38,752 nucleotides of DNA from Ancylobacter radicis (GCF_018449475.1 NZ_JAHCQH010000003.1:1-38752); one strand, 5' to 3'. Positions 16,598 through 25,232 are shown, numbered from the stretch's first letter. Notes: generated by a model from the sequence alone, not told the origin. Translations and numbers: made by a program.

Positions 16598-17692
16598 TCA
16601 GGCAGCAGGTGAGGGCTTGAGCAGGTGAACGTCCTGCGCCGTCCAGGCGAGCGGCACCGCGTCGCCAATGGCGAGCGGGGCAGCGAAGAAGGCGGTCTCC
16701 GGCACCTGCACGGCGAATTCGTCGACGCCGGGGGCGGCGAGCGCCACCTGCACCTTCTGGCCGTGATATTCGATGTTCTGCACGAGGCCGGTAAGCCCGC
16801 AGCCGGGCGCCGCACCGTCGCCCAAGCGAATGCGGTCGGTGCGCACGGCGATTTCCACCGGCGCGCCCGCCTCCAGCCCCTCCGTGTCCGGCACGGTGAA
16901 GGAGGCTCCGCCCGGCACTTCGAAGGTCGCGTTGCCCTCGGCCACGCGGCTCACCCGGCCGGCCAGCACGTTATGATCCCCCATGAAGCGGGCGACGAAG
17001 GCGGTCGAGGGCCGGTTGAACACCTCGCGCGGGGCGGCCGCCTGCTCGATCCGCCCGCCATTCATCACCACCACGAGGTCGGAGAGCGCCATCGCCTCCT
17101 CCTGGCTGTGGGTGACATGGATGAAGGAGATGCCGAGCTGGAGCTGGAGCTTCTTCAGCTCCTGCCGCACCTTGATCTTGAGGAACGGGTCGAGCGCGGA
17201 GAGCGGCTCGTCGAGCAGCAGCACCTGCGGGTCGGTGATGAGGGCGCGGGCCAGCGCGACGCGCTGCTGCTGGCCGCCGGAAAGCTGGGCCGGGCGGCGC
17301 TCGGCCAGATGGTCCATCTGCACCAGCTTGAGCATCTCCATCGCCCGCCCGCGCCGGGCCGGCTTGGCGACGCCCGCCATCTTCAGCGAGAAGGCGACGT
17401 TGTCGACGATGTCGAGATGGGGAAACAGCGCGTAGCTCTGGAACATCATCGCCGTGCCGCGCTTGGCGGGGGCAAGGTCGGTCACCACCGCCGGACCGAG
17501 GCGGATATCGCCGGAGCTCACGCTTTCATGGCCGGCGATCATGCGCAGCGTCGTGGTCTTGCCGCAGCCGGAAGGCCCGAGCAGGCAGCAATAGGTGCCG
17601 GCGGGAATCTTCAGCGACACGGCATCGACGGCGAGAGCCGGGCCGTAACGCTTGGTGACCTCAATCAGTTCGATCTCGGCGGCTTTGGTCAT
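16598..17692 (-). CDS. ABC importer ATPase, PotA-like
   Basis: The start [12 protein letters not shown] at 17692 gives 364 residues, the usual PotA length; a longer frame to 17824 has no family resemblance. It contains Walker A (GPSGCGKTT), the Q-loop region, the signature LSGGQQQR, Walker B ([12 protein letters not shown]) and the switch His ([10 protein letters not shown]), followed by a C-terminal TOBE domain (about residues 280-355). It energises uptake by the two permeases downstream. As first gene of the operon its upstream region (17693-18020) should contain the promoter. Confidence 0.93.
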   Translation of the reverse strand: MTKAAEIELIEVTKRYGPALAVDAVSLKIPAGTYCCLLGPSGCGKTTTLRMIAGHESVSSGDIRLGPAVVTDLAPAKRGTAMMFQSYALFPHLDIVDNVAFSLKMAGVAKPARRGRAMEMLKLVQMDHLAERRPAQLSGGQQQRVALARALITDPQVLLLDEPLSALDPFLKIKVRQELKKLQLQLGISFIHVTHSQEEAMALSDLVVVMNGGRIEQAAAPREVFNRPSTAFVARFMGDHNVLAGRVSRVAEGNATFEVPGGASFTVPDTEGLEAGAPVEIAVRTDRIRLGDGAAPGCGLTGLVQNIEYHGQKVQVALAAPGVDEFAVQVPETAFFAAPLAIGDAVPLAWTAQDVHLLKPSPAA

Positions 17693-18020
17693 GTCCCCGG
17701 CGCGTCCCCCGCTGAAAAGGCACGGGAAGCTGCTTCGCAAGCCCCATGCCAAACGCGGCAGCGACGCAACGCGAACGGCGCCGGCGACCCGAGGACCGAC
17801 ACCCGCCCGGCTGTCGCTCAGCAAATGGGCAGGCCGGGCGCGTCATTGCCTTGTTAGGATACAACCATTCGCAAAATCGTATCCAATCGCCGATTATCCC
17901 TTGGTCGCACATGCCGGCCATTGAGCGCGTGGGCCAAATCGCGCACCCTGCGTCAACCGCACGCCAAGATGCATCGCCGGCCCTTGAGCCGCCGACAATC
18001 CACACACAGGGAGTTCGCCC
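17693..18020. promoter_or_regulatory. Divergent promoter region, ABC importer and TctC-like gene, with inverted repeat 17857-17884
   Basis: The 328-bp gap between divergently transcribed genes has no convincing frame. Around 17850-17900 it becomes AT-rich and holds GGATAC (17857-17862) and GTATCC (17879-17884), complementary arms with 16 bases between, each followed on the outer or inner side by AA or AT. This may be a regulator site for the importer operon. A GGGAG ribosome-binding site precedes the forward gene at about 18009. Confidence 0.45.
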
Positions 18021-18983
18021 ATGCTTCGCACCCTCGCCGCCGCCGCTGTGGCCGGCCTTCTCGCGCTCGGCCCCGCCGCCGCGCAGGACTTCCCCACCCG
18101 CCCCATCACGCTGGTCGTGCCCTTCGCCGCCGGCGGATCGACCGATCTCGTCGGCCGCCTCATCGCCGAGCGCATGAGCGCTGAACTCGGCCAGCCGGTC
18201 ATCGTCGAGAACAAGGGCGGCGCGGGCGGCAATCTCGGCGCGGCGCAGGTCGCCAAGGCGAACCCGGACGGCTACACCATCCTCATGGGCACGGTCGCCA
18301 CCCACGCGCTGAACCCGGCCATCTACAAGAAGATGCCCTATGATCCGGTGACCAGCTTCGCGCCGATCTCGCTGCTCGCCATCGTCCCGAACGTGCTGAT
18401 CGTCAACCCGGAATTCCCGGCCAAGACGACCGAGGAACTGATCGTCCTGCTCAAGAAGGAGCCGGGCAAATACAGCTACGCCTCCTCCGGCAACGGCACG
18501 CCGCTGCATCTGTCGGGCGAGCTGTTCAAGAGCATGGCCGGCGTCGACATGCAGCACATCCCCTATCAGGGCGCCGGCCCCGCGCTGGTCGACGTGCTCT
18601 CGGGCCAGGTGCCGATCATGTTCGACAACCTCCCCTCCTCCTCCTCGCACATCAAGAGCGGCAAGCTGCGCGCGCTGGGCGTGACCACCGCCGACAAGGC
18701 CACCTCCTTCCCGGACATCCCGACCATCGCCGAGGCGGTGCCGGGCTACGAGACCTATACCTGGAACGCCCTGTTCGCCCCCGCCGGCACCCCGCCGGAG
18801 GTGGTCGCCAAGCTCAACGCCGCCGCCAACAAGGCGCTGGCCGATCCCAAGGTGCAGGCGCGCCTCGCCGATTTCAGCGCCAAGCCGGTCGGCTCGACGC
18901 CCGAGCAGCTCGGCGAGCACGTGAAGAAGGAAATCGCCAAGTGGGCGCCGATCGTGAAGGCGTCCGGCGCGCAGGTCGACTGA
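18021..18983 (+). CDS. TctC/Bug-family periplasmic substrate-binding protein
   Basis: The 320-residue protein has a Sec signal (residues 1-21, cleavage AAA-QD) and then the family-typical FPTRPITLVVPFAAGGSTDLVGRLIAE, VENKGGAGGNLGAAQVAK and APAGTPPEVVAKLNAA. Members bind small carboxylates or related compounds in the periplasm, usually for tripartite tricarboxylate (TctABC) transporters. No TctA or TctB membrane gene is adjacent, so this is an orphan receptor of a type that is very abundant in some proteobacteria. Its ligand is unknown. Confidence 0.93.
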   Translation: MLRTLAAAAVAGLLALGPAAAQDFPTRPITLVVPFAAGGSTDLVGRLIAERMSAELGQPVIVENKGGAGGNLGAAQVAKANPDGYTILMGTVATHALNPAIYKKMPYDPVTSFAPISLLAIVPNVLIVNPEFPAKTTEELIVLLKKEPGKYSYASSGNGTPLHLSGELFKSMAGVDMQHIPYQGAGPALVDVLSGQVPIMFDNLPSSSSHIKSGKLRALGVTTADKATSFPDIPTIAEAVPGYETYTWNALFAPAGTPPEVVAKLNAAANKALADPKVQARLADFSAKPVGSTPEQLGEHVKKEIAKWAPIVKASGAQVD

Positions 18984-19008
18984 GGAAGGCGCCGCACAGT
19001 CGTTAACC

Positions 19009-19109
19009 TTCCTCTCCCCGATGGGGAGAGGTGGCCCGCGAAGCGGGTCGGTGAGGGGCTACGACAGCCCGGCCCCCTCACCCCAACCCTCTCCCCGTCG
19101 GGGAGAGGG
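19009..19109. repeat. Palindromic repeat pair (family B)
   Basis: CCTCTCCCCGATGGGGAGAGG with the follow-on GGCCCGCGAAGCGGGTCGGTGAGGGG (19010-19058), and then CCCCCTCACCCCAACCCTCTCCCCGTCGGGGAGAGGG in the opposite sense (about 19073-19109). The same arrangement is repeated at 25092-25201. It sits between the converging TctC-like and URC4 genes and can fold into strong hairpins. Confidence 0.85.
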
Positions 19110-19152
19110 AGATTGGCCGGTTCTGCACGCCTGGCCGTGCTAGGTCTGCCCT

Positions 19153-20382
19153 TCAGAACACCGTCCCGTCCGCATCAATCGCGATGGGCGGCGGGCCGGC
19201 GGGCGGGCGGCGCTCGGCCGCGATGCGGCGCCCCGCCGTCCAGGTGCCGCCCTGCAGCATCTTGGCGAGCGGGAAATCCGCCGCGTCCAGCCCGAGCCGC
19301 TCGCGCACCGGATCGGCCAGCCGGTCGAGCAGCGCCACGGTGAGCGCGCGCCACTCCACGATCATCTCGGAGGAGACCGCGTGCTTCTGCGCGGGGTCGA
19401 CGGGATGGCGCGGCACGATGGCGCCGAGATCGACCAGCAGCCCGCCATTGCGGTACTCCGGCAGGCCGGTCAGCGCGTCGAGATCGGTGATGGCAAGGCC
19501 GGCCGCCTCGAACGGCTCCAGCAGCGAATAGGTCAGCCATTGCGAGAGCTTGTGGAACGGCACCAGCCCGACTGAGCGGTCCGGCACGGTGATCGCCTTG
19601 TGCCGGCCGACATCGCCCAGCGCCACGCCGTCCACCTCCAGCCCCGCCGGCCAGATGGCCGAGAAGGCGTCGAGCAGCGCCACCAGAATGGCGGACGCCG
19701 GCAACCGCCCGACCTTGGCGGTGGGGGCCAGCGCGTCATAGAGACCGCCGGGGCGCAGCGCGCCGTCGCGGAACAGGTCCGGCCGCGCCGCCAGCGCCCG
19801 GCCGAGCCGGTTCAGCAGCAGGACGCGCCCTTCCACGCCGACGAGAGGATTGTCCGCGCTCACCTGAAAATGGGCGGCGAGCGTGCCGGCATCGAGCGCG
19901 ATCAGGCCGGGCGCATCGACCCGCAGCTTCTGCGCGGGATCGGAGGAAAAGCCGCCCGCCTCGAACATGCGCAGGCTGGCCACCGCCAGCCCCTCCGAGC
20001 GCGTGACGGTGAGGCCGGTCTCCGCCTCGCGGTAACGCCAGGCGTCGCCAGCGCCGGCATCGAGCAGCACGCTCACCATGGCGAGGTCGATCATGATGCG
20101 GGCGCGTTCCGCCGCCTCGATAGCGCCGAGCCCCGCCTCCAGCGCCGCCCAGCGGTCGATGCCGCCGGCCGCGAAATGGCGCCAGCGGCTGTGATAGGGA
20201 ATGTCGAGCGTCGGATAATCGCTGCGCGTTACCTCCGCCACATAATCGGCCACCGCCCCCAGCGCGCCCTCGTCCACCGTGAAATGCGGCGAGTGGCCGG
20301 CCAGCACATGGTCGAGCACCTGATGGCAGCGGGCGCGGACGGCGGCGGGCGAGCGCAGGGCGAGAAGTTCGGGCGGGGTCAT
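19153..20382 (-). CDS. urc4: URC4/Urg3-type protein (DUF1688), uracil catabolism
   Basis: The start MTPPELLALRSP at 20382, with AGGA upstream, gives 409 residues. Features of the DUF1688/URC4 family include DYPTLDIPYHSRWRHFAAGG, FQVSADNPLVGVEGRV, RPGGLYDAL and HKLSQWLTYSLLEP. In the yeast Lachancea kluyveri, URC4 is needed for uracil breakdown by the URC pathway and ribosylurea accumulates when it is missing. Bacterial homologues occur with URC1 and upp, exactly as here. It lies 171 bases downstream of URC1 on the same strand, separated by REP-like palindromes. The exact reaction is not established to my knowledge. Confidence 0.9.
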   Translation of the reverse strand: MTPPELLALRSPAAVRARCHQVLDHVLAGHSPHFTVDEGALGAVADYVAEVTRSDYPTLDIPYHSRWRHFAAGGIDRWAALEAGLGAIEAAERARIMIDLAMVSVLLDAGAGDAWRYREAETGLTVTRSEGLAVASLRMFEAGGFSSDPAQKLRVDAPGLIALDAGTLAAHFQVSADNPLVGVEGRVLLLNRLGRALAARPDLFRDGALRPGGLYDALAPTAKVGRLPASAILVALLDAFSAIWPAGLEVDGVALGDVGRHKAITVPDRSVGLVPFHKLSQWLTYSLLEPFEAAGLAITDLDALTGLPEYRNGGLLVDLGAIVPRHPVDPAQKHAVSSEMIVEWRALTVALLDRLADPVRERLGLDAADFPLAKMLQGGTWTAGRRIAAERRPPAGPPPIAIDADGTVF

Positions 20383-20420
20383 GTGGCTGTTTTCCTGCTG
20401 CGACGTCCGTCCGGGCGCGC

Positions 20421-20527
20421 CGTCATCCTGAGGTGCGAGCGGAGCGAGCCTCGAAGGATGCTCGCCCGCCGGCTCTTTGCTCACCATCCTTCGAGGCCCG
20501 GCATGCGCCGGGCACCTCAGGATGACG
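20421..20527. repeat. REP-like palindrome pair (family A)
   Basis: CGTCATCCTGAGGTGCGAGC...GAGCCTCGAAGGATG (20421-20460) and CATCCTTCGAGGCCCGGCAT...GGGCACCTCAGGATGACG (20484-20527). The outer ends match the pairs at 14039-14143 and 15061-15178. It lies between the two URC genes on the same strand, so it will be within their transcript if they form an operon. Confidence 0.85.
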
Positions 20528-20553
20528 TGGTGTTGTGGAACGAAGGAGCCCCC

Positions 20554-21822
20554 TCACTCCTTCAGCCCGCGCCCCTGCGTGGCGTCGTACTGGCTGTTGA
20601 AGCCGGCGCCGTAATAGCCGGCGGAGACCTTCGCCTCCATCTCGACGCGGGCATCGGGCGGGATGAGGTCATCGGGGATCGGCACCCGCTCGATCACCTC
20701 GATCCCGGCCCGCTCCAGCGCGTTGAACTTCATGTCGCTCATCGAGGCGAAGCGGTCGATGCGGGTGATGCCGAGCCAGTGGAACACGTCCGGCATCAAT
20801 TCCTGGAAGCGCATGTCCTGCACACCGGCGACGCATTCGGTGCGCTTGAAATAGGTGTCCGGCAGGTCGCCGCCCTCCTGCCGCTTGCGGGCATTGTAGA
20901 CGAGGAACTTCGTCACCTCGCCGAGCGCCCGGCCTTCCTTGCGGTTATAGACGACAAGGCCGACGCCGCCCTTCTGCGCCATCTCCACGCACATTTCGAT
21001 GCCATGGGCGAGATAGGGCCGGCAGGTGCAGATGTCGGAGGAGAACACGTCCGAGCCGTTGCACTCGTCATGCACGCGGCAGGCGAGCGGGGTGACGCCA
21101 TCGCCGATCCGCGAGGGCTCGCCGAACATGTAAAGCGTCATGCCGCCAATCGGCGGCAGGAAGACCTTGATGTCGCCGCGCGTCACCAGTTCCGGGAACA
21201 TGCCGCCGGTATGCTCGAACAGCGCCCGGCGCAGCGCGCCCTCGGTGACACCGAAACGTTCGGCGATGCCCGGCAGATACCAGACCGGCTCGATCGCCGC
21301 CTTGGTGACGCGCACATCGCCCTTCGGCCCGATGATGTCGCCATCGATGGCGAGCCGCCCGGCGCGCAGCGCATCGCGGATTTCCGGCATGTCGATATGG
21401 GCGCGGGTGATGGCGATGCTCGGGCGCACATCCATGCCCGCAGTCAGCTCGGCGCCGAACACCTCGCCGGTGAGGTGGCCCCACGGATCGAGCGAGACGA
21501 TCTTGCCGGCATCGCCCCATTGCGGGTGCGGACCGACGGAGTCGGAAGGCGAGGTGTTGGTGAGGTCGGCGCGGAAATCCGCCGGCAGCGCACCGGCCGC
21601 GATGGCGAGCGCCCGGTAGACCGAATAGCCGCCGGCATGGGCGCCGATGGCGTTGCGGTGCTGGGGATCGGTAAGGGTGGCGACCACCGGGCCGCGCTCG
21701 GCCGGGGTCGGGGCGCCCCAATTCAGGACCGGGCCGCCGGCGGCGACCCCGGTCGGGGCGCCGTGCGAGGTGAGAACGATGTGGTTGCGGGAACGACCGC
21801 CTGCACTGGCCTTGACGGACAT
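20554..21822 (-). CDS. urc1: URC1-type GTP cyclohydrolase II homologue, uracil catabolism
   Basis: The start [20 protein letters not shown] at 21822 gives 422 residues; frames further upstream run through the promoter region. The C-terminal half is GTP cyclohydrolase II-like with the zinc ligands in [15 protein letters not shown] (C-x10-C-x-C), preceded by RVHD. The N-terminal half is the extension found in the URC1 subfamily and not in riboflavin RibA. In yeast URC1 is required to open the pyrimidine ring of a uracil-derived nucleotide. The link to uracil is supported by the adjoining URC4 gene and the divergent upp gene. A role in riboflavin synthesis is unlikely given this context and the N-terminal domain. 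Confidence 0.9.
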   Translation of the reverse strand: MSVKASAGGRSRNHIVLTSHGAPTGVAAGGPVLNWGAPTPAERGPVVATLTDPQHRNAIGAHAGGYSVYRALAIAAGALPADFRADLTNTSPSDSVGPHPQWGDAGKIVSLDPWGHLTGEVFGAELTAGMDVRPSIAITRAHIDMPEIRDALRAGRLAIDGDIIGPKGDVRVTKAAIEPVWYLPGIAERFGVTEGALRRALFEHTGGMFPELVTRGDIKVFLPPIGGMTLYMFGEPSRIGDGVTPLACRVHDECNGSDVFSSDICTCRPYLAHGIEMCVEMAQKGGVGLVVYNRKEGRALGEVTKFLVYNARKRQEGGDLPDTYFKRTECVAGVQDMRFQELMPDVFHWLGITRIDRFASMSDMKFNALERAGIEVIERVPIPDDLIPPDARVEMEAKVSAGYYGAGFNSQYDATQGRGLKE

Positions 21823-22076
21823 GGTGGCTCGCTTCTCCTGCGGCCGGACGCCGGCCCTCGGGAAGCACTGAATGTGAGCGCCATTCGCGCCGCTCCGCAA
21901 GAGGGCGGACCGTCTCGATGCGAAAAAATTCGGACGGACTGGTCCGATTCTTGTATCGGCAATCGCGCTTTTCGCTGCGCTGTGGGAAGCTGGCGGACGG
22001 CCTATCGGCATTCGCCGCACCCGCCGCGTCTTCCCGCGCCTTGCCGACGCGCCTTCGCAAAACGAGTTCGACGCCC
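21823..22076. promoter_or_regulatory. Divergent urc1/upp promoter region with palindrome 21930-21947
   Basis: The gap between the urc1 and upp starts contains TCGGAC-GGACTG-GTCCGA (21930-21947), which also contains the shorter palindrome GGACTGGTCC. It is flanked by an A-rich stretch (GAAAAAATT) and TTCTTGTAT, the most AT-rich bases in the region, so a promoter here is likely. The symmetry suits a TetR- or GntR-type repressor. No regulator gene lies next to it. Confidence 0.5.
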
Positions 22077-22760
22077 ATGCACGCGCCCACCGCCCCGACC
22101 GACGCTTCCGCCGAAACCGCCGCTCCGCTGCCGTCAACGACCGTGATCGTCGATCACCCGCTGATCCAGCACAAGCTGACGCTGATGCGCCGCTCGCGCA
22201 CCCCGGCCAACGAGTTCCGCCTGCTGCTGCGCGAGATCAGCATGCTGCTCGCCTATGAGGTGACGCGGGACATGCCGCTCGAACTGATCGAGATCGAGAC
22301 GCCACTGGAGAAAATGATGGCCCCGGTGGTCGCGGGCAAGAAGCTCTGCCTGGTCTCGGTGCTGCGCGCCGGCGGCGGCATTCTCGAGGGCATGCTGGAA
22401 ATCCTGCCGGCCGCCCGTGTCGGCCATGTCGGGCTCTACCGCGACCCGGTCTCGCTGGCGGCGGTCGAGTATTATCTCAAGCTTCCGCGCGACATTTCCG
22501 AGCGCACCGCCATCGTGCTCGACCCTATGCTGGCGACCGGCAATTCAGCGGCGGCGGCGGTGTCCGAGGTGAAGGCCGCCGGCTGCCAGTCGATCAAGTT
22601 CGTCTGCCTGATCGCCGCGCCGGAGGGTCTGAAGACGCTGCACGAGGCGCACCCGGACGTCACCGTCTACACCGCCGCCGTCGACAGCCATCTCAACGAT
22701 CACGGCTATATCGTTCCCGGCATCGGCGATGCCGGCGACCGCATCTTCGGCACGAAATAG
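22077..22760 (+). CDS. upp: Uracil phosphoribosyltransferase
   Basis: The enzyme makes UMP from uracil and PRPP. The PRPP-binding motif [12 protein letters not shown] and the uracil-binding [13 protein letters not shown] are both present, as is [15 protein letters not shown] near the N-terminus. The start at 22077 gives 227 residues, a little longer than the usual 208-215 because of an Ala/Pro-rich N-terminal extension; its ribosome-binding site is weak, so a later start is possible. The gene is divergent from urc1-urc4. In the URC pathway uracil must first become a nucleotide, so this enzyme probably supplies the catabolic substrate as well as performing salvage. Confidence 0.95.
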   Translation: MHAPTAPTDASAETAAPLPSTTVIVDHPLIQHKLTLMRRSRTPANEFRLLLREISMLLAYEVTRDMPLELIEIETPLEKMMAPVVAGKKLCLVSVLRAGGGILEGMLEILPAARVGHVGLYRDPVSLAAVEYYLKLPRDISERTAIVLDPMLATGNSAAAAVSEVKAAGCQSIKFVCLIAAPEGLKTLHEAHPDVTVYTAAVDSHLNDHGYIVPGIGDAGDRIFGTK

Positions 22761-22948
22761 GCCCTTTGCCGGCGGCGCGGCACGCAGGCTGTGCCGGGCG
22801 GCACGAAGCTTGAATGCATGATTGGCGTATCGCGCCGGCGCTTGAACCGTCGGGGCGGCACCGTAGACTGCCTTTTGTTCATTCGGCCATTGCAGACGTA
22901 CGCACCGGGGTTTCCCGAAGGCGGCCTGCCCTTGCAACAGGGAACGTC

Positions 22949-23569
22949 ATGTCCAGCTTCTCGCCCGCCCGCCCCCTCGCCCGCCTCGCCCTCACCGGCG
23001 CCTTCGCGCTCACCCCGGCACTGGCCTTCGCCCATGCCGGCCATGGCGACGCGGACGGCTTCGCTCACGGCTTCCTGCACCCGATCGGCGGGGCGGACCA
23101 TGTGCTCGCCATGGTGGCGGTCGGCATCTTCGCCGCCACGCTCGCCGGCCGGGCGATCTGGGCGGTGCCGGCCAGCTTCGTCGCGCTGATGGCGTTTGGC
23201 GGCTTCCTCGGCCTGTCCGGCATCGAGCTGCCCTTCGTCGAGCTGGGCATCGCCCTGTCCATCGTCGTGCTCGGCGGTGCGGTGGCGCTCGGCTGGACGA
23301 ATTGGCCGCTCGGCGCGGCGATGGCGCTGGTCGGCTTTTTCGCCGTGTTCCACGGCCATGCCCATGGCGCGGAAATGCCGGCGGACGCCTCCGGCCTCGA
23401 ATACGCCGCCGGCTTCATGCTCGCCACCGCCCTGCTGCACATGGTCGGCATCGGTGTCGGTGTCGGTGTCGCCATCGGCAAGGCCGGCGCGAACGCCCCG
23501 CGCCTCACCCATGCGCTTGGCGCGGTGGTGGCGGTGGCCGGCATGGGCATCCTGACTGGGGTGATCTGA
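22949..23569 (+). CDS. hupE: HupE/UreJ-family nickel permease
   Basis: The 206-residue protein has an N-terminal signal peptide with cleavage after AFA (about residue 28), leaving HAGHGDADGFAHG as the mature N-terminus, and then the family motif HPIGGADHVLAMVAVG, followed by about six further hydrophobic helices. HupE/UreJ proteins bring nickel (sometimes cobalt) into the cell for hydrogenase or urease. The start at 22949 is preferred over 22814. No hydrogenase or urease gene is in the window; the nearest nickel enzyme is the guanidine hydrolase at 23861, 291 bases downstream. Nickel supply for that enzyme is therefore the simplest local role. Confidence 0.9.
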   Translation: MSSFSPARPLARLALTGAFALTPALAFAHAGHGDADGFAHGFLHPIGGADHVLAMVAVGIFAATLAGRAIWAVPASFVALMAFGGFLGLSGIELPFVELGIALSIVVLGGAVALGWTNWPLGAAMALVGFFAVFHGHAHGAEMPADASGLEYAAGFMLATALLHMVGIGVGVGVAIGKAGANAPRLTHALGAVVAVAGMGILTGVI

Positions 23570-23588
23570 GCGCCGAAACTTTCGGCGC
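23570..23588 (+). terminator. Hairpin directly after hupE
   Basis: GCGCCGAA-ACT-TTCGGCGC forms an 8-bp stem starting at the base after the hupE stop codon. It could end the hupE transcript before the riboswitch. No T-run follows, so termination strength is uncertain. Confidence 0.5.
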
Positions 23589-23639
23589 CTCCTGCCGACA
23601 ATCCGGGCTTCCGGTCCGCCGGGAGCCCGTCTATCCTGA

Positions 23640-23775
23640 AAAATGTCCCTAGGGTTCCGGCGCCGCAAGATAATGCATCTTTGGCGCGGCTGGTCCGAGA
23701 GGGACAGCCCGGCGGGGGATGCGTCCCACCACATTCGCCGGGTCCACGGCGGGACAAAAGCCCGGGAGGCTCGCG
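23640..23775 (+). promoter_or_regulatory. Guanidine-I riboswitch (ykkC class) aptamer
   Basis: The leader contains all the conserved blocks of the guanidine-I aptamer in order: CTAGGGTTCCG (23649-23659), CTGGTCCGAGAG (23690-23701), ACGGCGGGACAAAAGCCCGG near 23746-23765 and the final GGGAG. TCCC at 23646-23649 can pair with GGGA at 23764-23767 to close the basal stem. Ligand is free guanidinium. It is 86 bases or more upstream of the guanidine hydrolase start and in the correct orientation, so it senses the substrate of the enzyme it controls. The exact outer boundaries are estimated. Confidence 0.95.
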
Positions 23776-23806
23776 CGACGGGATCGCGGTTGAGACCTCC
23801 CTTATT
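23764..23806 (+). terminator. Riboswitch expression platform: terminator hairpin overlapping the aptamer
   Basis: GGGAGGCTC (23764-23772) pairs with GAG-A-CCTCCC (23792-23801, bulged A), and inside it CGCGA (23774-23778) pairs with TCGCG (23784-23788) around CGGGA. A short T-rich stretch TTATT follows. The 5' side reuses the GGGA that closes the aptamer, so guanidine binding should prevent the hairpin and allow read-through: an ON switch by antitermination. The mechanism is inferred from the mutually exclusive pairings. Confidence 0.75.
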
Positions 23807-23860
23807 CCCGAGGTCGCCTCCGAAGCCGGTCGCAGAACTGATCGCAAGGAGAGACGCCTG

Positions 23861-25081
23861 ATGCGTTCGCATTCCACCCGCGCCCACCCGACCCGCGCCC
23901 ACCGCATCGCCGGTCTTGCCGGCACGCCCGGTCGCGCCCGCCGCCACCACCCCAATTTCGAGATCAAGGGAACACAGGGCTGGAAGGCGCTGGAATCGGA
24001 GGAGAAGCTCTCCGAGGATGGCTGGCGCCGCGAGCAGCAATGGGCGCTCGACATGGGCCTGCCCGGCGCGGAATCGATCAACGACAAGTCGATCCCGACC
24101 TTCGCGCGCGGCGAGCTGCCGCATTTCGCCGGTATCAACACCTTCATGAAGGCGCCTTACGTCGAGAATGTCCGCGATGTCGGCAAATACGACGCCGCCG
24201 TCATGGGCATCCCCTTCGATTCCGGCACCACCTACCGGCCCGGCACGCGCTTCGGGCCGCAGGGCATCCGCCGCATCTCCGCGCTCTACACGCCCTACAA
24301 CTATGAACTCGGCGTCGACCTGCGCGAGCAGATGACGCTGTGCGATGTCGGCGACGTGTTCACCATCCCGGCGAATCTGGAAAAGAGCTTCGACCAGATC
24401 TCCAAGGGCGTCAGCCACGTCTTCTCCTCGGGCGCGCTGCCGATCATGCTCGGTGGGGATCATTCGATCGGCTTTCCCTGCGTGCGCGGCATCGCCGAAT
24501 GCACCTCCAAGCGCATCGGCATCATCCATTTCGACCGCCACATCGACATCCAGGAAAAGGATCTCGACGAGCGCATGCACACCACGCCCTGGTACTGGGC
24601 CACGAACCTGCCCAATGTGTCGCCGAAGAACCTGGTTCAGCTCGGCATTGGCGGCTGGCAGGTCCCGCGCTACGGCGTTCAGGAAGCCCGCAAGCGCGGC
24701 ACCAATGTGCTGACCATCGACGACATCGAAAAGATCGGGCTGGAGAAGGCCGCCGAGATCGCGCTCGAACTCGCCTGGAAGGACGCCGACGCGGTCTATA
24801 TCTCGTTCGACGTGGACAGCATCGACTGCGGCTTCGTGCCGGGCACCGGCTGGCCCGAGCCGGGCGGGTTTTTGCCGCGCGAGGCGCTGAAGATCCTCGG
24901 CCTCGTCGCCGCCGAGGGGCTGTGCGGACTCGAGGTGGTGGAGGTCTCCCCGCCCTACGACACCTCGGACATCACCGCTTTGTTCGGCACCCGCGTGGTG
25001 GTCGAGGCGCTCGGCTCCATGCTCGCCCATGGCAAGCTCGGCAGCCACAAGCACATGATCGACAAGCCGGTGAGTTTCTGA
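23861..25081 (+). CDS. gdmH: Guanidine hydrolase (GdmH-type, nickel-dependent ureohydrolase family)
   Basis: The start at 23861 follows AAGGAGAG and gives 406 residues, longer than agmatinases (about 310) because of an N-terminal region (residues 30-110) typical of GdmH-like proteins. All six metal ligands of the arginase fold are present: His201 (GGDHS), Asp225, His227 and Asp229 (FDRHID), Asp317 and Asp319 (FDVDS). The DRHxD form in place of DAHxD, and LVQLGIGGWQVPR and GTGWPEPGGFLPREAL, match the guanidine hydrolase branch (Synechocystis Sll1077 type), which splits guanidine to urea and ammonium and requires nickel. The upstream guanidine-I riboswitch makes this assignment strong. Automatic annotation as agmatinase would be misleading. 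hupE upstream could supply nickel. Confidence 0.9.
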   Translation: MRSHSTRAHPTRAHRIAGLAGTPGRARRHHPNFEIKGTQGWKALESEEKLSEDGWRREQQWALDMGLPGAESINDKSIPTFARGELPHFAGINTFMKAPYVENVRDVGKYDAAVMGIPFDSGTTYRPGTRFGPQGIRRISALYTPYNYELGVDLREQMTLCDVGDVFTIPANLEKSFDQISKGVSHVFSSGALPIMLGGDHSIGFPCVRGIAECTSKRIGIIHFDRHIDIQEKDLDERMHTTPWYWATNLPNVSPKNLVQLGIGGWQVPRYGVQEARKRGTNVLTIDDIEKIGLEKAAEIALELAWKDADAVYISFDVDSIDCGFVPGTGWPEPGGFLPREALKILGLVAAEGLCGLEVVEVSPPYDTSDITALFGTRVVVEALGSMLAHGKLGSHKHMIDKPVSF

Positions 25082-25091
25082 GTTCCCGCGT

Positions 25092-25201
25092 CACCTCTCC
25101 CCGCTGGGGAGAGGTCGGCCGCGCAGCGGCCGGGTGAGGGGTTGCGACATTGATCGCGGTGAAGCCCCCTCACCCCAACCCTCTCCCCGCCGGGGAGAGG
25201 G
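25092..25201. repeat. Palindromic repeat pair (family B)
   Basis: CACCTCTCCCCGCTGGGGAG then GGCCGCGCAGCGGCCGGGTG (25092-25142), followed in the opposite sense by CCCCCTCACCCCAACCCTCT and its CCCCGCCGGGGAGAGG partner (about 25164-25201). Same design as 19009-19109. It lies between gdmH and the His-rich gene on the same strand and may set the amount of downstream mRNA. Confidence 0.85.
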
Positions 25202-25232
25202 AGTCAGGGACAAGGTCTAGGGAGACACCGCC

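Noticed and set aside
20554..21822. Riboflavin-synthesis GTP cyclohydrolase II (RibA)
   Set aside because: The N-terminal extension and the urc4/upp neighbours point to the URC1 subfamily, and no other riboflavin gene is near.
19600..22146. 848-codon open frame on the forward strand opposite urc4 and urc1
   Set aside because: Low-complexity Arg/Gly/Ala/His composition and strict antisense position to two well-recognised genes mark it as a shadow frame.
22706..25054. 782-codon open frame on the reverse strand opposite hupE and gdmH
   Set aside because: It runs through the riboswitch and antisense to two clear genes, with no family motif.
23861..25081. Plain agmatinase assignment
   Set aside because: The long N-terminal region, DRHxD metal motif and the guanidine-I riboswitch upstream fit guanidine hydrolase better.
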